Of a stretch of 22,609 nucleotides of DNA, positions 1-7,066 are shown in pieces. Each line of letters starts with the position of its first letter. Position 1 is the stretch's first letter. Position numbers and translations under genes: made by a program. The stretch spans positions 1 to 22,609 of the forward strand of contig DCGD01000147.1 of the NCBI GenBank assembly GCA_002315195.1. Reading direction: 5' to 3'. Below the pieces are notes generated by a model. The model was not told the origin of the DNA and ran no database searches. It saw only the letters and a list, made by a program, of their open reading frames with translations. This DNA is from Prevotellaceae bacterium UBA1787 (lineage in GTDB: Bacteria; Bacteroidota; Bacteroidia; Bacteroidales; Bacteroidaceae).

Positions 1-328
1 TGCACATTCAGGCGTGGAAAAAGTCTTCGGTAAATCCCAAAGGCAGGTGGTGCCGGGAAAGAATGCGCCCAAGGTCCTGCCATGGGTTCATACGGCCATT
101 GCAAACGCCAGGATGCTGTTTGACGACATGTACCATGGCGTCAAGGAGGAGTTCCTACAGGAGTATCTTGACGAGTTTTGCTATAAGTTCAACAGGATGT
201 ATTTTGGTGACAGACTATTTGACCGCTTAATGGTGGCTTCAATATCCTACAAACCAGCGTTTCAACACAGGACTTACCGACAATCGGTCAAATGCGGATA
301 ATCATATTAGAATTTGTTTCAAAAAGCC
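1..328 (+). mobile_element. Right part of an IS1595-like insertion sequence (edge uncertain)
   Basis: The transposase fragment implies an insertion sequence whose right end lies between the stop codon at 301 and the nhaD terminator stem. A candidate tip is the segment ending CAAAAAGCC at 320-328, which read inward from the edge begins GGCTTTTTG. The left inverted repeat is outside the window, so neither the inverted repeat nor the target duplication can be confirmed. The edge is an inference. Confidence 0.35.
2..301 (+). CDS. IS1595/ISXO2-like transposase, C-terminal fragment (5' end outside window)
   Basis: The frame is open from base 2, so the gene enters from outside the window; about 99 residues are visible. 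The order of motifs fits the C-terminal part of the ISXO2-like DDE transposase domain (IS1595 family): a His-Ser near the start, then PWVHTAIANAR, HGV, and YLDEFCYKFNRMYFGDRLFDR at about residues 53-73 of the fragment. That last block, a YLDEFxYRFNRR-like motif, is a family hallmark and holds the late acidic residue. The protein would catalyse cut-and-paste or copy movement of its IS by cleaving DNA at the inverted repeats. Whether the element is intact cannot be judged because its left part is missing. It ends convergent to nhaD, 81 bases away. Family call from motif recognition only. Confidence 0.8.
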   Translation, partial: AHSGVEKVFGKSQRQVVPGKNAPKVLPWVHTAIANARMLFDDMYHGVKEEFLQEYLDEFCYKFNRMYFGDRLFDRLMVASISYKPAFQHRTYRQSVKCG

Positions 329-364
329 AATCGCCACCTTATGAATGAACGTAAGGTGGCGATT
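321..364 (-). terminator. Hairpin terminator for nhaD
   Basis: AATCGCCACCTTA (329-341) and TAAGGTGGCGATT (352-364) form a perfect 13-bp stem with a 10-base loop. Read on the minus strand, the stem is followed by GGCTTTTTG, a short U tract, so it fits an intrinsic terminator for the minus-strand nhaD gene that ends at 383. It may also stop transcription coming out of the transposase from the other side. Confidence 0.7.
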
Positions 365-382
365 GAAAACAACAGCGGAAAA

Positions 383-1666
383 TTAGAGGTAAGTTTTCTC
401 CACAAAATAGATAAGAATACCGCTTATGTAACCTACGAAAGCAATCCAAGTGATGTGCTTCATGTACCATCCGAACGTGATGCGTTCAAGTCCCATTGCA
501 ACAACTCCGGCGGCGGAACCGATAATCAACATGCTGCCACCCACACCGGCACAGTATGCAAGCAATTGCCAGAACAAGCCATCCTGTGCCATGTCGCCCG
601 CACTTGCAATCGGGTACATGTCCATGGAACCTGCAACCAAAGGAACATTATCAACGATGCTTGACAAAACACCGATGGTACCTGTCACCAAATAATGGTT
701 TCCAATAGTTTGGTCGAGGAATTCACCGAGTTGGCGCAAGGTGCCAATCTGTGCGAGTACGCTTACGGCCATCAAAATGCCGAGAAAGAACATAATGGTA
801 GAAATGTCAATATGCCCGAGCAGATGCGTTACGCGGAGCGCACGCTTGTCGTCTTCTGGTTGTTTGCGGTAAAAGATTTCAGTGGTGCACCACAAAAGTC
901 CCAGTACGCAGAGTATGCCAATGAATGGTGGAAGTCCTGTCAAAGTGTGGAATACGGGAACACAGCACAGACCGCCCACGCCGAGAATCAGGATGGAGGT
1001 GCGTTTTTTGCGTCCAAGTGATGTCTGCAGAATTTCCTTTTTTTCCTCAGTGGCATCCAAGGCGCCTTTCAGCCTGTATTGTAGGATTAAGCTAGGAATG
1101 ACCATGCTGAAGACGGATGGTATGAATAATTCGGAAATGACACCGCCGGCTGTAACCAATTGCTTGTTCCAAATCATGATGGTCGTCACGTCACCGATAG
1201 GGGAGAAAGCACCGCCGGAATTGGCTGCAATGACGATGAGTGCCGCGTAGGTCAATCGATCGTTATGGTCGTCAATCAACTTACGGAGAATCATAATCAT
1301 GACGATGGTCGTGGTAAGATTGTCCAACACCGCGGAAAGGAAGAATGTCAGAAAACCTACTTTCCATAGCAGGGAACGTTTGGAATGCGTGAGCAGAATT
1401 TTACGGACGGGGTTGAATCCTCCGTGTTTGTCAACAATTTCCACGATGGTCATTGCACCCATCAAGACAAAAAGTGTGGTTCCAGCCTCACCAAGATGTT
1501 CCTGGATGATGGTATTCAAGTCACCTTCAAAATTGCCCAAGGCAAAAAGCGTCCAGCAGGCTACGCACATAACCAACGCAATGGCGGCCTTGTTGACCTT
1601 CGTGACGCTTTCTGTGGCAATCAGAAGATAACCGATAAGAAATACAGTAATGATAACAGAGGTCAT
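383..1666 (-). CDS. nhaD: NhaD-type Na+/H+ antiporter
   Basis: A 427-residue, strongly hydrophobic inner-membrane protein with about 11-12 predicted membrane segments. NhaD antiporters (ion transporter superfamily) expel Na+ or Li+ in exchange for protons, giving sodium and alkaline tolerance. Family landmarks are visible: ATESVTKVNKAAIAL at 17-31, a Leu-Asp-Asn-Leu-Thr-Thr-Thr run at 114-120, the glycine/proline-rich ANSGGAFSPIGDVTT at 148-162, VDN at 338-340 and GSAAGVVAMG at 383-392. The paired Asp-Asn motifs (115-116 and 339-340) in the two halves are consistent with an inverted-repeat transporter fold. The ATG at 1664-1666 is preceded by an A-rich leader with no clear Shine-Dalgarno, as is usual in Bacteroidetes. 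It stands alone, divergent from metK and convergent with the IS fragment. A weak promoter-like TAAATTCG lies on the minus strand at 1770-1777. Confidence 0.92.
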   Translation of the reverse strand: MTSVIITVFLIGYLLIATESVTKVNKAAIALVMCVACWTLFALGNFEGDLNTIIQEHLGEAGTTLFVLMGAMTIVEIVDKHGGFNPVRKILLTHSKRSLLWKVGFLTFFLSAVLDNLTTTIVMIMILRKLIDDHNDRLTYAALIVIAANSGGAFSPIGDVTTIMIWNKQLVTAGGVISELFIPSVFSMVIPSLILQYRLKGALDATEEKKEILQTSLGRKKRTSILILGVGGLCCVPVFHTLTGLPPFIGILCVLGLLWCTTEIFYRKQPEDDKRALRVTHLLGHIDISTIMFFLGILMAVSVLAQIGTLRQLGEFLDQTIGNHYLVTGTIGVLSSIVDNVPLVAGSMDMYPIASAGDMAQDGLFWQLLAYCAGVGGSMLIIGSAAGVVAMGLERITFGWYMKHITWIAFVGYISGILIYFVEKTYL

Positions 1667-1976
1667 TTCTATTTACTTTTGTTTTGAGTTTAACTATTTA
1701 TGATTTTTGAGTTCTGTAAGGTTGTCAATTTTTGAATGACGTATTGACTTATATCTGAAAATTGCACTGCGAATTTAGTAAAAACCGAAGAGTTGAGAAA
1801 ATGAGCGTAATGGTGATTTAAAGAAAACCGCGTATAAAATCCAATATTTTTGTCTGTTTACATGTTATGGAATGTTTTTGCTTATTGGACTTAATAAAAA
1901 GTTCATCAACAAGGCTGTTTTTGTGCCAAATGTTTCTTAATATTCTTTGAAAATGTTTGAACATAGGAATTTTTTG
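1667..1976. other. Gene-free AT-rich divergent intergenic region (nhaD / metK)
   Basis: About 310 bases with no credible ORF. It must carry the nhaD promoter; the only candidate I see is TAAATTCG on the minus strand (1770-1777), a one-mismatch version of TAnnTTTG, roughly 100 bases upstream of the start codon. The metK -33-like TTTG (1956-1959) lies at its right end. Nothing else is recognisable. Confidence 0.6.
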
Positions 1977-1984
1977 TATATTTG
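1956..1984 (+). promoter_or_regulatory. metK promoter (Bacteroidetes type)
   Basis: TATATTTG at 1977-1984 is an exact match to the Bacteroidetes -7 element TAnnTTTG, with TTTG at 1956-1959 as a -33-like element 17 bases upstream. Transcription would begin at about 1990, just 5' of the riboswitch aptamer. Confidence 0.75.
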
Positions 1985-1994
1985 CAGCCGATTA

Positions 1995-2049
1995 GGGAGA
2001 GCGTGGATAGATTTGGCTGCTTGCAACCACCATAAAAAATGCTAAATGG
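1995..2049 (+). ncRNA. SAM-II (SAM_alpha / metA-type) riboswitch aptamer
   Basis: The sequence before metK carries the conserved core of the SAM-II class: a P1 stem GTGG/CCAC (2003-2006 with 2027-2030), the loop sequence GATTT (2010-2014), TTGCAA (2021-2026), an A-rich linker, then GCTAAA (2041-2046). ATTTGGC (2011-2017) can pair with GCTAAAT (2041-2047) over 7 bp with one G-U, giving the H-type pseudoknot expected of this fold. The order and the wording of the conserved blocks match the SAM-II core as I remember it from the crystallised Sargasso Sea metX example. It binds S-adenosylmethionine, the product of the gene it precedes, so negative feedback is expected. P1 is short here (4 bp). No covariance search was run. 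Confidence 0.8.
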
Positions 2050-2131
2050 AAGAATCCCATCAAGGGTTCGTGTGTTCAATTCCCGCTCCTTTCCATTTGA
2101 TTAATTAAAGTTTTAAACATTAAAGGAAATG
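2044..2131 (+). promoter_or_regulatory. metK expression platform: alternative stem and anti-Shine-Dalgarno
   Basis: AAATGGAA (2044-2051), which includes the last aptamer bases, is fully complementary to TTCCATTT (2091-2098). Between them sits a hairpin GAATCCC/GGGTTC (2052-2058, 2064-2069; one bulge). TCCTTT (2087-2092) is complementary to the metK Shine-Dalgarno AAAGGA (2122-2127), 1 base from the ATG. The 2044-2051 stem and the anti-SD pairing both use 2091-2092, and the stem also competes with the pseudoknot. This gives a simple inferred switch: SAM bound frees 2087-2098 to mask the ribosome site; SAM absent, the long stem holds it away. There is no U tract, so a transcription terminator is less likely. 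Confidence 0.5.
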
Positions 2132-3442
2132 AGTTATTTATTTACTTCAGAATCAGTTTCAGAGGGACATCCTGACAAGGTGGCCGATCAGATTTCGGAT
2201 GCAGTGCTTGACAAGTTGCTTGCATACGATGAAAATTCAAAAGTAGCGTGCGAGACATTGGTGACCACGGGTCAGGTTATCGTAGCGGGTGAGGTGAAGT
2301 CTGATGCTTACATTGACATTCCTCTTGTTGCTCGCCAGACAATCAAGCGTATCGGTTACACTAAGTCAGAGTATTGCTTCGATGCGGACAGTTGTGGTGT
2401 ACTGAACGCAGTTCACGAACAGAGTGCGGACATACATCGCGGTGTTGCGCGCGAAAAGGAAGAGGAGCAAGGCGCCGGTGACCAGGGAATGATGTTTGGT
2501 TATGCTACCAATGAAACCAAGAATTTCATGCCGCTTCCTCTTGACCTTGCCCAGCGTATCATGAAGGTTTTGTCTGTTATCCGCAAGGAAGGAAAACTAA
2601 TGACCTATCTGCGCCCGGATTCCAAAAGCCAGGTAACCGTGCAATACAGTGACGAAGGCGTGGCGGAGAGAATAGATACCGTAGTTGTATCAACCCAACA
2701 TGACGAATTTGTCAGCAAGGCTGACGCCAACGGGGACCAGGAAAAGGCGGACCTCATGATGCAGCAGCGAATAGCAAAGGATGTCAAGGAAATATTGATT
2801 CCGCGGGTATTGAATGAGTTGCAGGATGCTGAAATAGCAAAATTGTTCGATGCCGAAACCAAGTATTTGGTAAATCCAACCGGGAAATTTGTCATTGGTG
2901 GTCCTCATGGCGATACGGGATTGACGGGGCGCAAGATAATCGTTGATACGTATGGAGGGCGCGGAGCGCATGGTGGAGGTGCTTTTTCAGGAAAGGACCC
3001 CTCCAAGGTCGATCGCTCCGCAGCGTACGCAGCGAGACATATTGCCAAGAATATGGTGGCCGCCGGCGTGTCGGATGAAATGTTGGTGGAGTTGAGTTAT
3101 GCCATCGGGCAGGCTGAACCTGTCAGCGTCTTTGTGGATACCTATGGCAAGAGTCACGTTTCCATGAGTGATGGTGAGATTGCCCGCAAGGTCAAGGAAC
3201 TTTTTCCATTGACACCTTGGAGCATCGTCAAGGACTTGAAATTGCGCAAGCCTATCTATGAGGAAACGGCAGCCTATGGTCACATGGGTCGCGAACCGAA
3301 AGTTGTAACCAAGAAATTCAGCAGTTGTTACAACAACGGTGGCTATGCCAACGGTCCAAGGGAAATTGAAGTGGAAGTGGAACTTTTCACTTGGGAAAAA
3401 TTGGATTATGTAGAAAAAATCAAGAAAGCATTCAATCTTTGA
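2129..3442 (+). CDS. metK: S-adenosylmethionine synthetase
   Basis: A 437-residue cytoplasmic enzyme that makes S-adenosylmethionine from methionine and ATP, releasing phosphate and pyrophosphate. Diagnostic blocks are present: [17 protein letters not shown] near the N terminus (His14 of the HP pair, metal and ATP binding), [12 protein letters not shown] at 115-126 (first MAT signature), and a glycine-rich [19 protein letters not shown] segment near 280-298 (P-loop-like second signature). It is somewhat longer than the E. coli enzyme (384 aa), as is typical in Bacteroidetes, with an extended mid region near residues 190-230. The start follows an AAAGGA ribosome site and begins with [10 protein letters not shown], as in homologues. 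It sits directly behind a SAM-II riboswitch and is followed after 75 bases by a DUF4271 gene on the same strand. Confidence 0.98.
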   Translation: MSYLFTSESVSEGHPDKVADQISDAVLDKLLAYDENSKVACETLVTTGQVIVAGEVKSDAYIDIPLVARQTIKRIGYTKSEYCFDADSCGVLNAVHEQSADIHRGVAREKEEEQGAGDQGMMFGYATNETKNFMPLPLDLAQRIMKVLSVIRKEGKLMTYLRPDSKSQVTVQYSDEGVAERIDTVVVSTQHDEFVSKADANGDQEKADLMMQQRIAKDVKEILIPRVLNELQDAEIAKLFDAETKYLVNPTGKFVIGGPHGDTGLTGRKIIVDTYGGRGAHGGGAFSGKDPSKVDRSAAYAARHIAKNMVAAGVSDEMLVELSYAIGQAEPVSVFVDTYGKSHVSMSDGEIARKVKELFPLTPWSIVKDLKLRKPIYEETAAYGHMGREPKVVTKKFSSCYNNGGYANGPREIEVEVELFTWEKLDYVEKIKKAFNL

Positions 3443-3517
3443 TACAATATCATGCATCGGCGGGACTATGGTTCTGTTGTCTCGTTGATGCTTCACTTTT
3501 GAATAATCGGTAGAAAA

Positions 3518-4525
3518 ATGCTGCAAACGGATAGTATAACATATTTTCAATCTTACGAAACGGATGCGGAGGTGGTGTTCCATCGTCCGCGTACTCCATA
3601 TCAGGCTATTCAATTGTTGCCCGGCTCTGCCACGGAAGCCGAAAAAGACGAGATTGTTCAAAAGTATTTCAAGCCGGTCATCGTTGCACCAAGCAAGCGT
3701 CCGGATACACTGTACTTGCCCGGACTGAAAGCTAAGGGTGCTGCGATGGAACACATGCCAAAATATTCAGATGGATTTTTCACGGGGAATGCGTTTCTTC
3801 ATCCGGAACTTCGTGTTTTTTTCACGGGAATAGCCGGCGACCCCGTTCCTTATCAATTGCAGAGTGATACTTTCGTGACATGCTCGCTGATGCTCTCTTT
3901 CTTTGTCGTGGTGTTTATAATAGCTCGTTCGGCTCGTTTGTTGGGAATGCAGTTCAGGTATTTCTTTCACAATTATGATCGTGAGCAGATTTTTGCGTTG
4001 AAATCAGAAAGTGAGGTGAAAAGTTCGTTTTTCATCGTATTGCTTTCCTGTTTTCTTCTTTCACTGTTGTTTTTCAATTACACGCAGGTCAGGATGACAT
4101 CGGTGTTCAATCAGGTACCTCCATACAAGTTGTTGCTTATTTACACTTGCATACTTCTTGTATATTATGCGCTTAGATATGTCATGTGTGGAATTGTGCA
4201 TTGGACGTTTTTTTCACCAGTCAGTCGGGGGCAATGGTCGAACGCTCATATGCTGATTGTGCTTGCGCAGTCATTGTTGTATTTCATGTTGGTATTGGTT
4301 GTCGTATATTTCGATTTGTCAATTGAAACTGCCATAGTATTGTTCATTTGCATATTGGCTTTAGCAGAATTAATGATTTTTTACAAAATCAAACAGATAT
4401 TTTTTGGTTATACGTTTGGTACACTTCATCTTTTTTTGTACTTTTGCACGCTCGAAATCGTGCCGCTCTTGGTTCTTTGGAAAGTATTGGTTTTTTCCAA
4501 TCAAAGTTTAATAGAAATAATATAA
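3518..4525 (+). CDS. DUF4271-type integral membrane protein
   Basis: A 335-residue protein of unknown function. The first ~115 residues are soluble and polar; the rest holds about six hydrophobic segments (roughly 120-142, 170-190, 204-226, 244-266, 270-292, 303-326), so it should sit in the inner membrane. I assign it to DUF4271 from this architecture and from its position immediately before hemD, an arrangement I recall as recurrent in Bacteroidetes; the assignment is not based on a search. The hemD start lies 13 bases after its stop, so the two are almost certainly co-transcribed, and possibly with metK 75 bases upstream. The N-terminal part contains a short proline-rich motif near residues 26-36. 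A role linked to tetrapyrrole synthesis is only an inference from the neighbour. Confidence 0.7.
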   Translation: MLQTDSITYFQSYETDAEVVFHRPRTPYQAIQLLPGSATEAEKDEIVQKYFKPVIVAPSKRPDTLYLPGLKAKGAAMEHMPKYSDGFFTGNAFLHPELRVFFTGIAGDPVPYQLQSDTFVTCSLMLSFFVVVFIIARSARLLGMQFRYFFHNYDREQIFALKSESEVKSSFFIVLLSCFLLSLLFFNYTQVRMTSVFNQVPPYKLLLIYTCILLVYYALRYVMCGIVHWTFFSPVSRGQWSNAHMLIVLAQSLLYFMLVLVVVYFDLSIETAIVLFICILALAELMIFYKIKQIFFGYTFGTLHLFLYFCTLEIVPLLVLWKVLVFSNQSLIEII

Positions 4526-4538
4526 AAAGAAGTCATCA

Positions 4539-5285
4539 ATGATTAAGAAAATTCTCGTTTCTCAACCCGCTCCTGCTTCGGAGAGATCACCCTATTATGA
4601 AATAGAGAAAAATTTTGATGTGCAGATTGATTTCTGTCCTCTTATCCATGTTGAAAGACTTTCTGCTAAAGAATTCCGTGCAGAGAAAGTTTCGATTTTG
4701 GACCACACTGCAATTGTTTTCAATACGCATCATTCCATCGACCATTTCTTTTCCATGTGCAAGGACTTGCGTATTACAATGCCTGAAGATATGAAATATT
4801 TCTTTATTTCAGAAAAAATCGCATTGTACGTTCAGAAATACGTCCAGTATCGCAAGCGCAAGGTGTTTTTTGCAAAGTCAGGGCAATGGTCGGAACTTAT
4901 TGAACTGATGGTAAAGCATAAAAAAGAACGCTATTTCCTGCCACAAAGTGACGTACATCACATGGACGTAGCCAAGATGTTGGACAATCACGGTTTGAAC
5001 CATACCGAAGGTGTCATGTATCGTACCGTAAGCACCATGCTTGACAAGGATAAACCTTTTGACTACGACATGTTGGTTTTCTTCACTCCAAGTGGTGTCC
5101 AGTCGCTTAAAGACAACTTTCCCAATTTCCAGCAAGGGGACATTCAGTTTGGATGTTTTGGGGAAAGTACGGCAAAAGCCATTGCCGATAAGGGCTTCCG
5201 TCTTGACATGAAGGCACCCAATGTCAATGCCCCGTCCATTACGCGGGCGTTGGAGTTGTTCCTTGAGGCAAAACTGAAAGTTTGA
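4539..5285 (+). CDS. hemD: Uroporphyrinogen-III synthase
   Basis: A 248-residue cytoplasmic protein resembling the Bacteroidetes form of HemD, which cyclises and inverts ring D of hydroxymethylbilane to give uroporphyrinogen III, the precursor of haem, sirohaem and cobalamin. Supporting features are the N-terminal KKILVSQPAP strand, the FNTHHSIDHFF segment near residues 67-77 (the usual TS/NAV region), a second Rossmann-like half with FFTPSGVQSLKDNF near 187-200, and FGCFGESTAKAIADKGF near 208-224, the family's G-x-x-T-A-x-A block. HemD is poorly conserved in general, so the call rests on these blocks and on fold logic. It is tightly coupled to the DUF4271 gene upstream. No other haem gene is visible in the window. 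Confidence 0.88.
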   Translation: MIKKILVSQPAPASERSPYYEIEKNFDVQIDFCPLIHVERLSAKEFRAEKVSILDHTAIVFNTHHSIDHFFSMCKDLRITMPEDMKYFFISEKIALYVQKYVQYRKRKVFFAKSGQWSELIELMVKHKKERYFLPQSDVHHMDVAKMLDNHGLNHTEGVMYRTVSTMLDKDKPFDYDMLVFFTPSGVQSLKDNFPNFQQGDIQFGCFGESTAKAIADKGFRLDMKAPNVNAPSITRALELFLEAKLKV

Positions 5286-5546
5286 AATTTTGTCTTTATC
5301 TTTTCCTTGGTGAGAATGGGGTAAGGTGAGATATTTGTTGTATGGGTGTCGTTCAATGTTGGAAACATGATACGAGGGAAAGTAAGATTATGTCTGAAGT
5401 GAGGTTTGCATTATGTGTTGTGCGTTGACATTCACTGCTTTTTCCTTTCGTTCAACTAACGAGTTGTCTTTGCAATGTTCCACCTAATTCGGCGGTTTCT
5501 TAGAAATACTAATGTTGCGAATTTGGGTTGATGCTTCTTTAAGATA
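5286..5546. other. Intergenic region hemD-rnpA
   Basis: 261 bases without a credible gene or RNA. Two imperfect Bacteroidetes -7 matches could start the rnpA operon: TGTCTTTG at 5465-5472 and TAATGTTG at 5510-5517. No clear terminator hairpin follows hemD, so read-through cannot be excluded. Confidence 0.4.
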
Positions 5547-5936
5547 ATGTGCGCTACTTTCAGAAAGAATGAACGTTTGGTTTCAAAAACAGACGTAGAA
5601 CTGCTTTTTTCAAGCGGTTCCCGTTCCTTGTCCGTCTATCCCGTTCGTGTGGTGTTTCGTGTGGTGGACAAAGAGGAGGAAACCGTAAAGACACTTATGA
5701 GCGTATCCAAACGCCATTTCAAGCATGCGGTAGATCGCAACCGTTGCAAACGGCAGATGAGAGAATCTTATCGTTTACAAAAGCAGACTTTGATTTCATT
5801 TCTTGAGAAGCATCAGCTTCATCTTCACATTGCGTTTATTTGGATGTCAGACAAGTTGATTGCATCCGAAATTGTAAATAAGAGCGTTTCGCGGTTATTG
5901 TGTTTGATAACGGAAAAATATAATTTTAGGCTTTGA
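5547..5936 (+). CDS. rnpA: Ribonuclease P protein component
   Basis: A 129-residue basic protein, the RNA-binding subunit that helps the RNase P ribozyme remove 5' leaders from pre-tRNAs. The family signature, the RNR region, is clear near residues 54-72: [20 protein letters not shown]. The N terminus [20 protein letters not shown] matches the usual F-x-K-x-E-R-L-x-x-K-x-x-x-x-x-L-F opening. In most bacteria rnpA adjoins rpmH, but in Bacteroidales the hemD-rnpA-yidD-tatD order seen here is common. The yidD ATG lies one base after the stop codon, so the two are co-transcribed. Confidence 0.96.
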   Translation: MCATFRKNERLVSKTDVELLFSSGSRSLSVYPVRVVFRVVDKEEETVKTLMSVSKRHFKHAVDRNRCKRQMRESYRLQKQTLISFLEKHQLHLHIAFIWMSDKLIASEIVNKSVSRLLCLITEKYNFRL

Positions 5937-5937
5937 T

Positions 5938-6159
5938 ATGCGAAGGTTGTTTGTAAACATGCTGTTGCTTCCCATTTACTTTTACCAAAAGTGCATTTCG
6001 CCTTTTACCCCTCCAAGCTGCCGTTTCACGCCAACGTGTTCTCAGTATGCAGTTGAGGCTTTGCGTCGGCATGGTCCCATGAAAGGTTTGTATCTTGCCA
6101 TTAGGCGTATTTTACGATGCCATCCGTGGGGAGGCAGTGGCTATGACCCTGTTCCTTAA
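5938..6159 (+). CDS. yidD: Membrane protein insertion efficiency factor YidD
   Basis: A 73-residue protein of the YidD family (formerly DUF37), an amphipathic inner-membrane-associated factor that assists Sec/YidC-dependent insertion of membrane proteins. Nearly the whole protein is signature: [30 protein letters not shown], then [12 protein letters not shown] at the C terminus. The cysteines at the C-R-F-x-P-x-C-S and R-C-H-P-W positions are conserved. Length is typical. Its stop overlaps the next start as TAATG (1-base overlap), so translation is probably coupled to the TatD gene. Confidence 0.97.
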   Translation: MRRLFVNMLLLPIYFYQKCISPFTPPSCRFTPTCSQYAVEALRRHGPMKGLYLAIRRILRCHPWGGSGYDPVP

Positions 6160-6767
6160 TGCCTGAGAACATGAGTGTGCCGGCAAATCTCAGTTCCGTA
6201 GTTGACTTTCATACACACAATCGTAAGCTATCGAGTGGGAAAGCCATTGTCAATCTACCTATGGAAGTCCTTGAACGTGGCGCTTGCCAATTAGAGCAGG
6301 GTGATTTTTATTCTGTGGGTATTTTTCCTCTCTATGAAGGGGATTGGGAAAATGCGTGGGTCAATCTGCGGCAGGTGGCAGCTTCACCGCGGATTGCAGC
6401 AATTGGAGAATGTGGTTTGGACAAGCGTTCCCGCGTTCCCTTAGGAAAGCAGATGCAGTATTTCAATTGGCAGATGTCTTTGGCGGCGCGGATGAACAAG
6501 CCTCTGATTATCCATTGCGTTCGTGCCTGGCAGGAATTGTTGAAAGTGCATGACATGAATCCATCAGGGACCATGCGTATCATTCATGGATTTCGCGGAA
6601 AGCCTGAGTTGGCGGAACAGTTGCTTGCAAAGGGATTTTATCTCAGTTTCGGATTGAAATTCAATGAGGCATCCTTTCTATCATGTCCCCCTGCATATCG
6701 TTTGGCTGAAACAGACGATGAAAAAGTTTCGATAGAAGAAGTTCTTCACAAACATCAAAGTGTCTGA
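6159..6767 (+). CDS. TatD-family metal-dependent hydrolase, C terminus apparently truncated
   Basis: A 202-residue member of the TatD family (amidohydrolase-like TIM barrel, two-metal DNase or exonuclease activity in studied members). Metal ligands can be placed: D16-F-H18-T-H20 (DFHTH), E84 in AIGECGLD, H119 in IIHC, H143 in IIHGFRGK and D186 in AETDD. The short Bacteroidetes form normally goes on for about 25-30 residues after the ETD...SIEE block, ending in an N-F-x-x-L-F-like helix; here a stop comes 10 residues after SIEE. The +1 frame downstream of base 6742 reads N-I-K-V-S-E-L-C-N-S-T, close to the expected helix, which suggests a frameshift near 6738-6745. The metal site is complete, so it may still work. 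Start chosen at the TAATG overlap with yidD; M5 is an alternative. Confidence 0.88.
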   Translation: MPENMSVPANLSSVVDFHTHNRKLSSGKAIVNLPMEVLERGACQLEQGDFYSVGIFPLYEGDWENAWVNLRQVAASPRIAAIGECGLDKRSRVPLGKQMQYFNWQMSLAARMNKPLIIHCVRAWQELLKVHDMNPSGTMRIIHGFRGKPELAEQLLAKGFYLSFGLKFNEASFLSCPPAYRLAETDDEKVSIEEVLHKHQSV

Positions 6768-6770
6768 ATT

Positions 6771-6860
6771 ATGTAACTCAACTTAGGCATTTTGTTTTTA
6801 TGGCATTGGCGATAGTTTGCTGTAGTTTCAAAGCCAACGCACAAGTTGAGAATAATTTGA
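6771..6860 (+). pseudogene. Possible relic of a signal-peptide-encoding gene start
   Basis: ATG at 6771 is followed by TAA, then codons for L-N-L-G-I-L-F; after the T tract at 6795-6799 the frame shifts and continues from ATG 6800 as MALAIVCCSFKANAQVENN. Joined, with the TAA read as a lysine codon, this is a textbook Bacteroidetes signal peptide ending in A-N-A-Q. Both a nonsense change and a one-base loss would be needed, and nothing recognisable follows after about residue 40. I read it as decayed sequence; coincidence is possible. Confidence 0.3.
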
Positions 6861-7027
6861 AACAAACAGTCGATTCTCTGCCCGGACCTCGTCTGAGGCT
6901 CTTCCAAACAGAGCGGTACGAAGTGTTTTTTTACCTGCACAAAGTGCTTTGCCTGCAAGTTGATTTATACTTTCCACATACTTTGTGTTTTTCAAAAATA
7001 CGATGTCTTTGTTTGACAACATTTCGT
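6861..7027. other. Intergenic remainder before the metallopeptidase promoter
   Basis: No gene is supported. It contains small inverted repeats (CCTC/GAGG and GCTCT/AGAGC around 6887-6914) with a T run further on at about 6925-6931; a weak terminator for the rnpA operon is possible but not convincing. Confidence 0.35.
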
Positions 7028-7035
7028 TATCTTTG
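7008..7035 (+). promoter_or_regulatory. Promoter of the metallopeptidase operon
   Basis: TATCTTTG at 7028-7035 matches the Bacteroidetes -7 element TAnnTTTG; TTTG at 7008-7011 is a -33-like element. The predicted start of transcription lies about 25 bases before the ATG at 7067. Confidence 0.7.
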
Positions 7036-7066
7036 CATAAGAATAATTTAAAACAAGAATTCAAAT

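Noticed and set aside
2064..2094. tRNA T-arm-like sequence (GTTCAATTC) in the metK leader
   Set aside because: The stem has a mismatch and no acceptor, D or anticodon arm can be drawn; the stretch is better explained as part of the riboswitch expression platform.
2987..3754. 255-residue open frame on the minus strand across metK and the DUF4271 gene
   Set aside because: It is antisense to two recognised genes, has no family resemblance, and is a codon-usage shadow.
6800..7051. 83-residue frame with a signal-peptide-like start
   Set aside because: Not a functional gene: the frame lacks a proper N-terminal region, soon turns into non-coding-like sequence and runs through the next gene's promoter. 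Treated as a possible relic.
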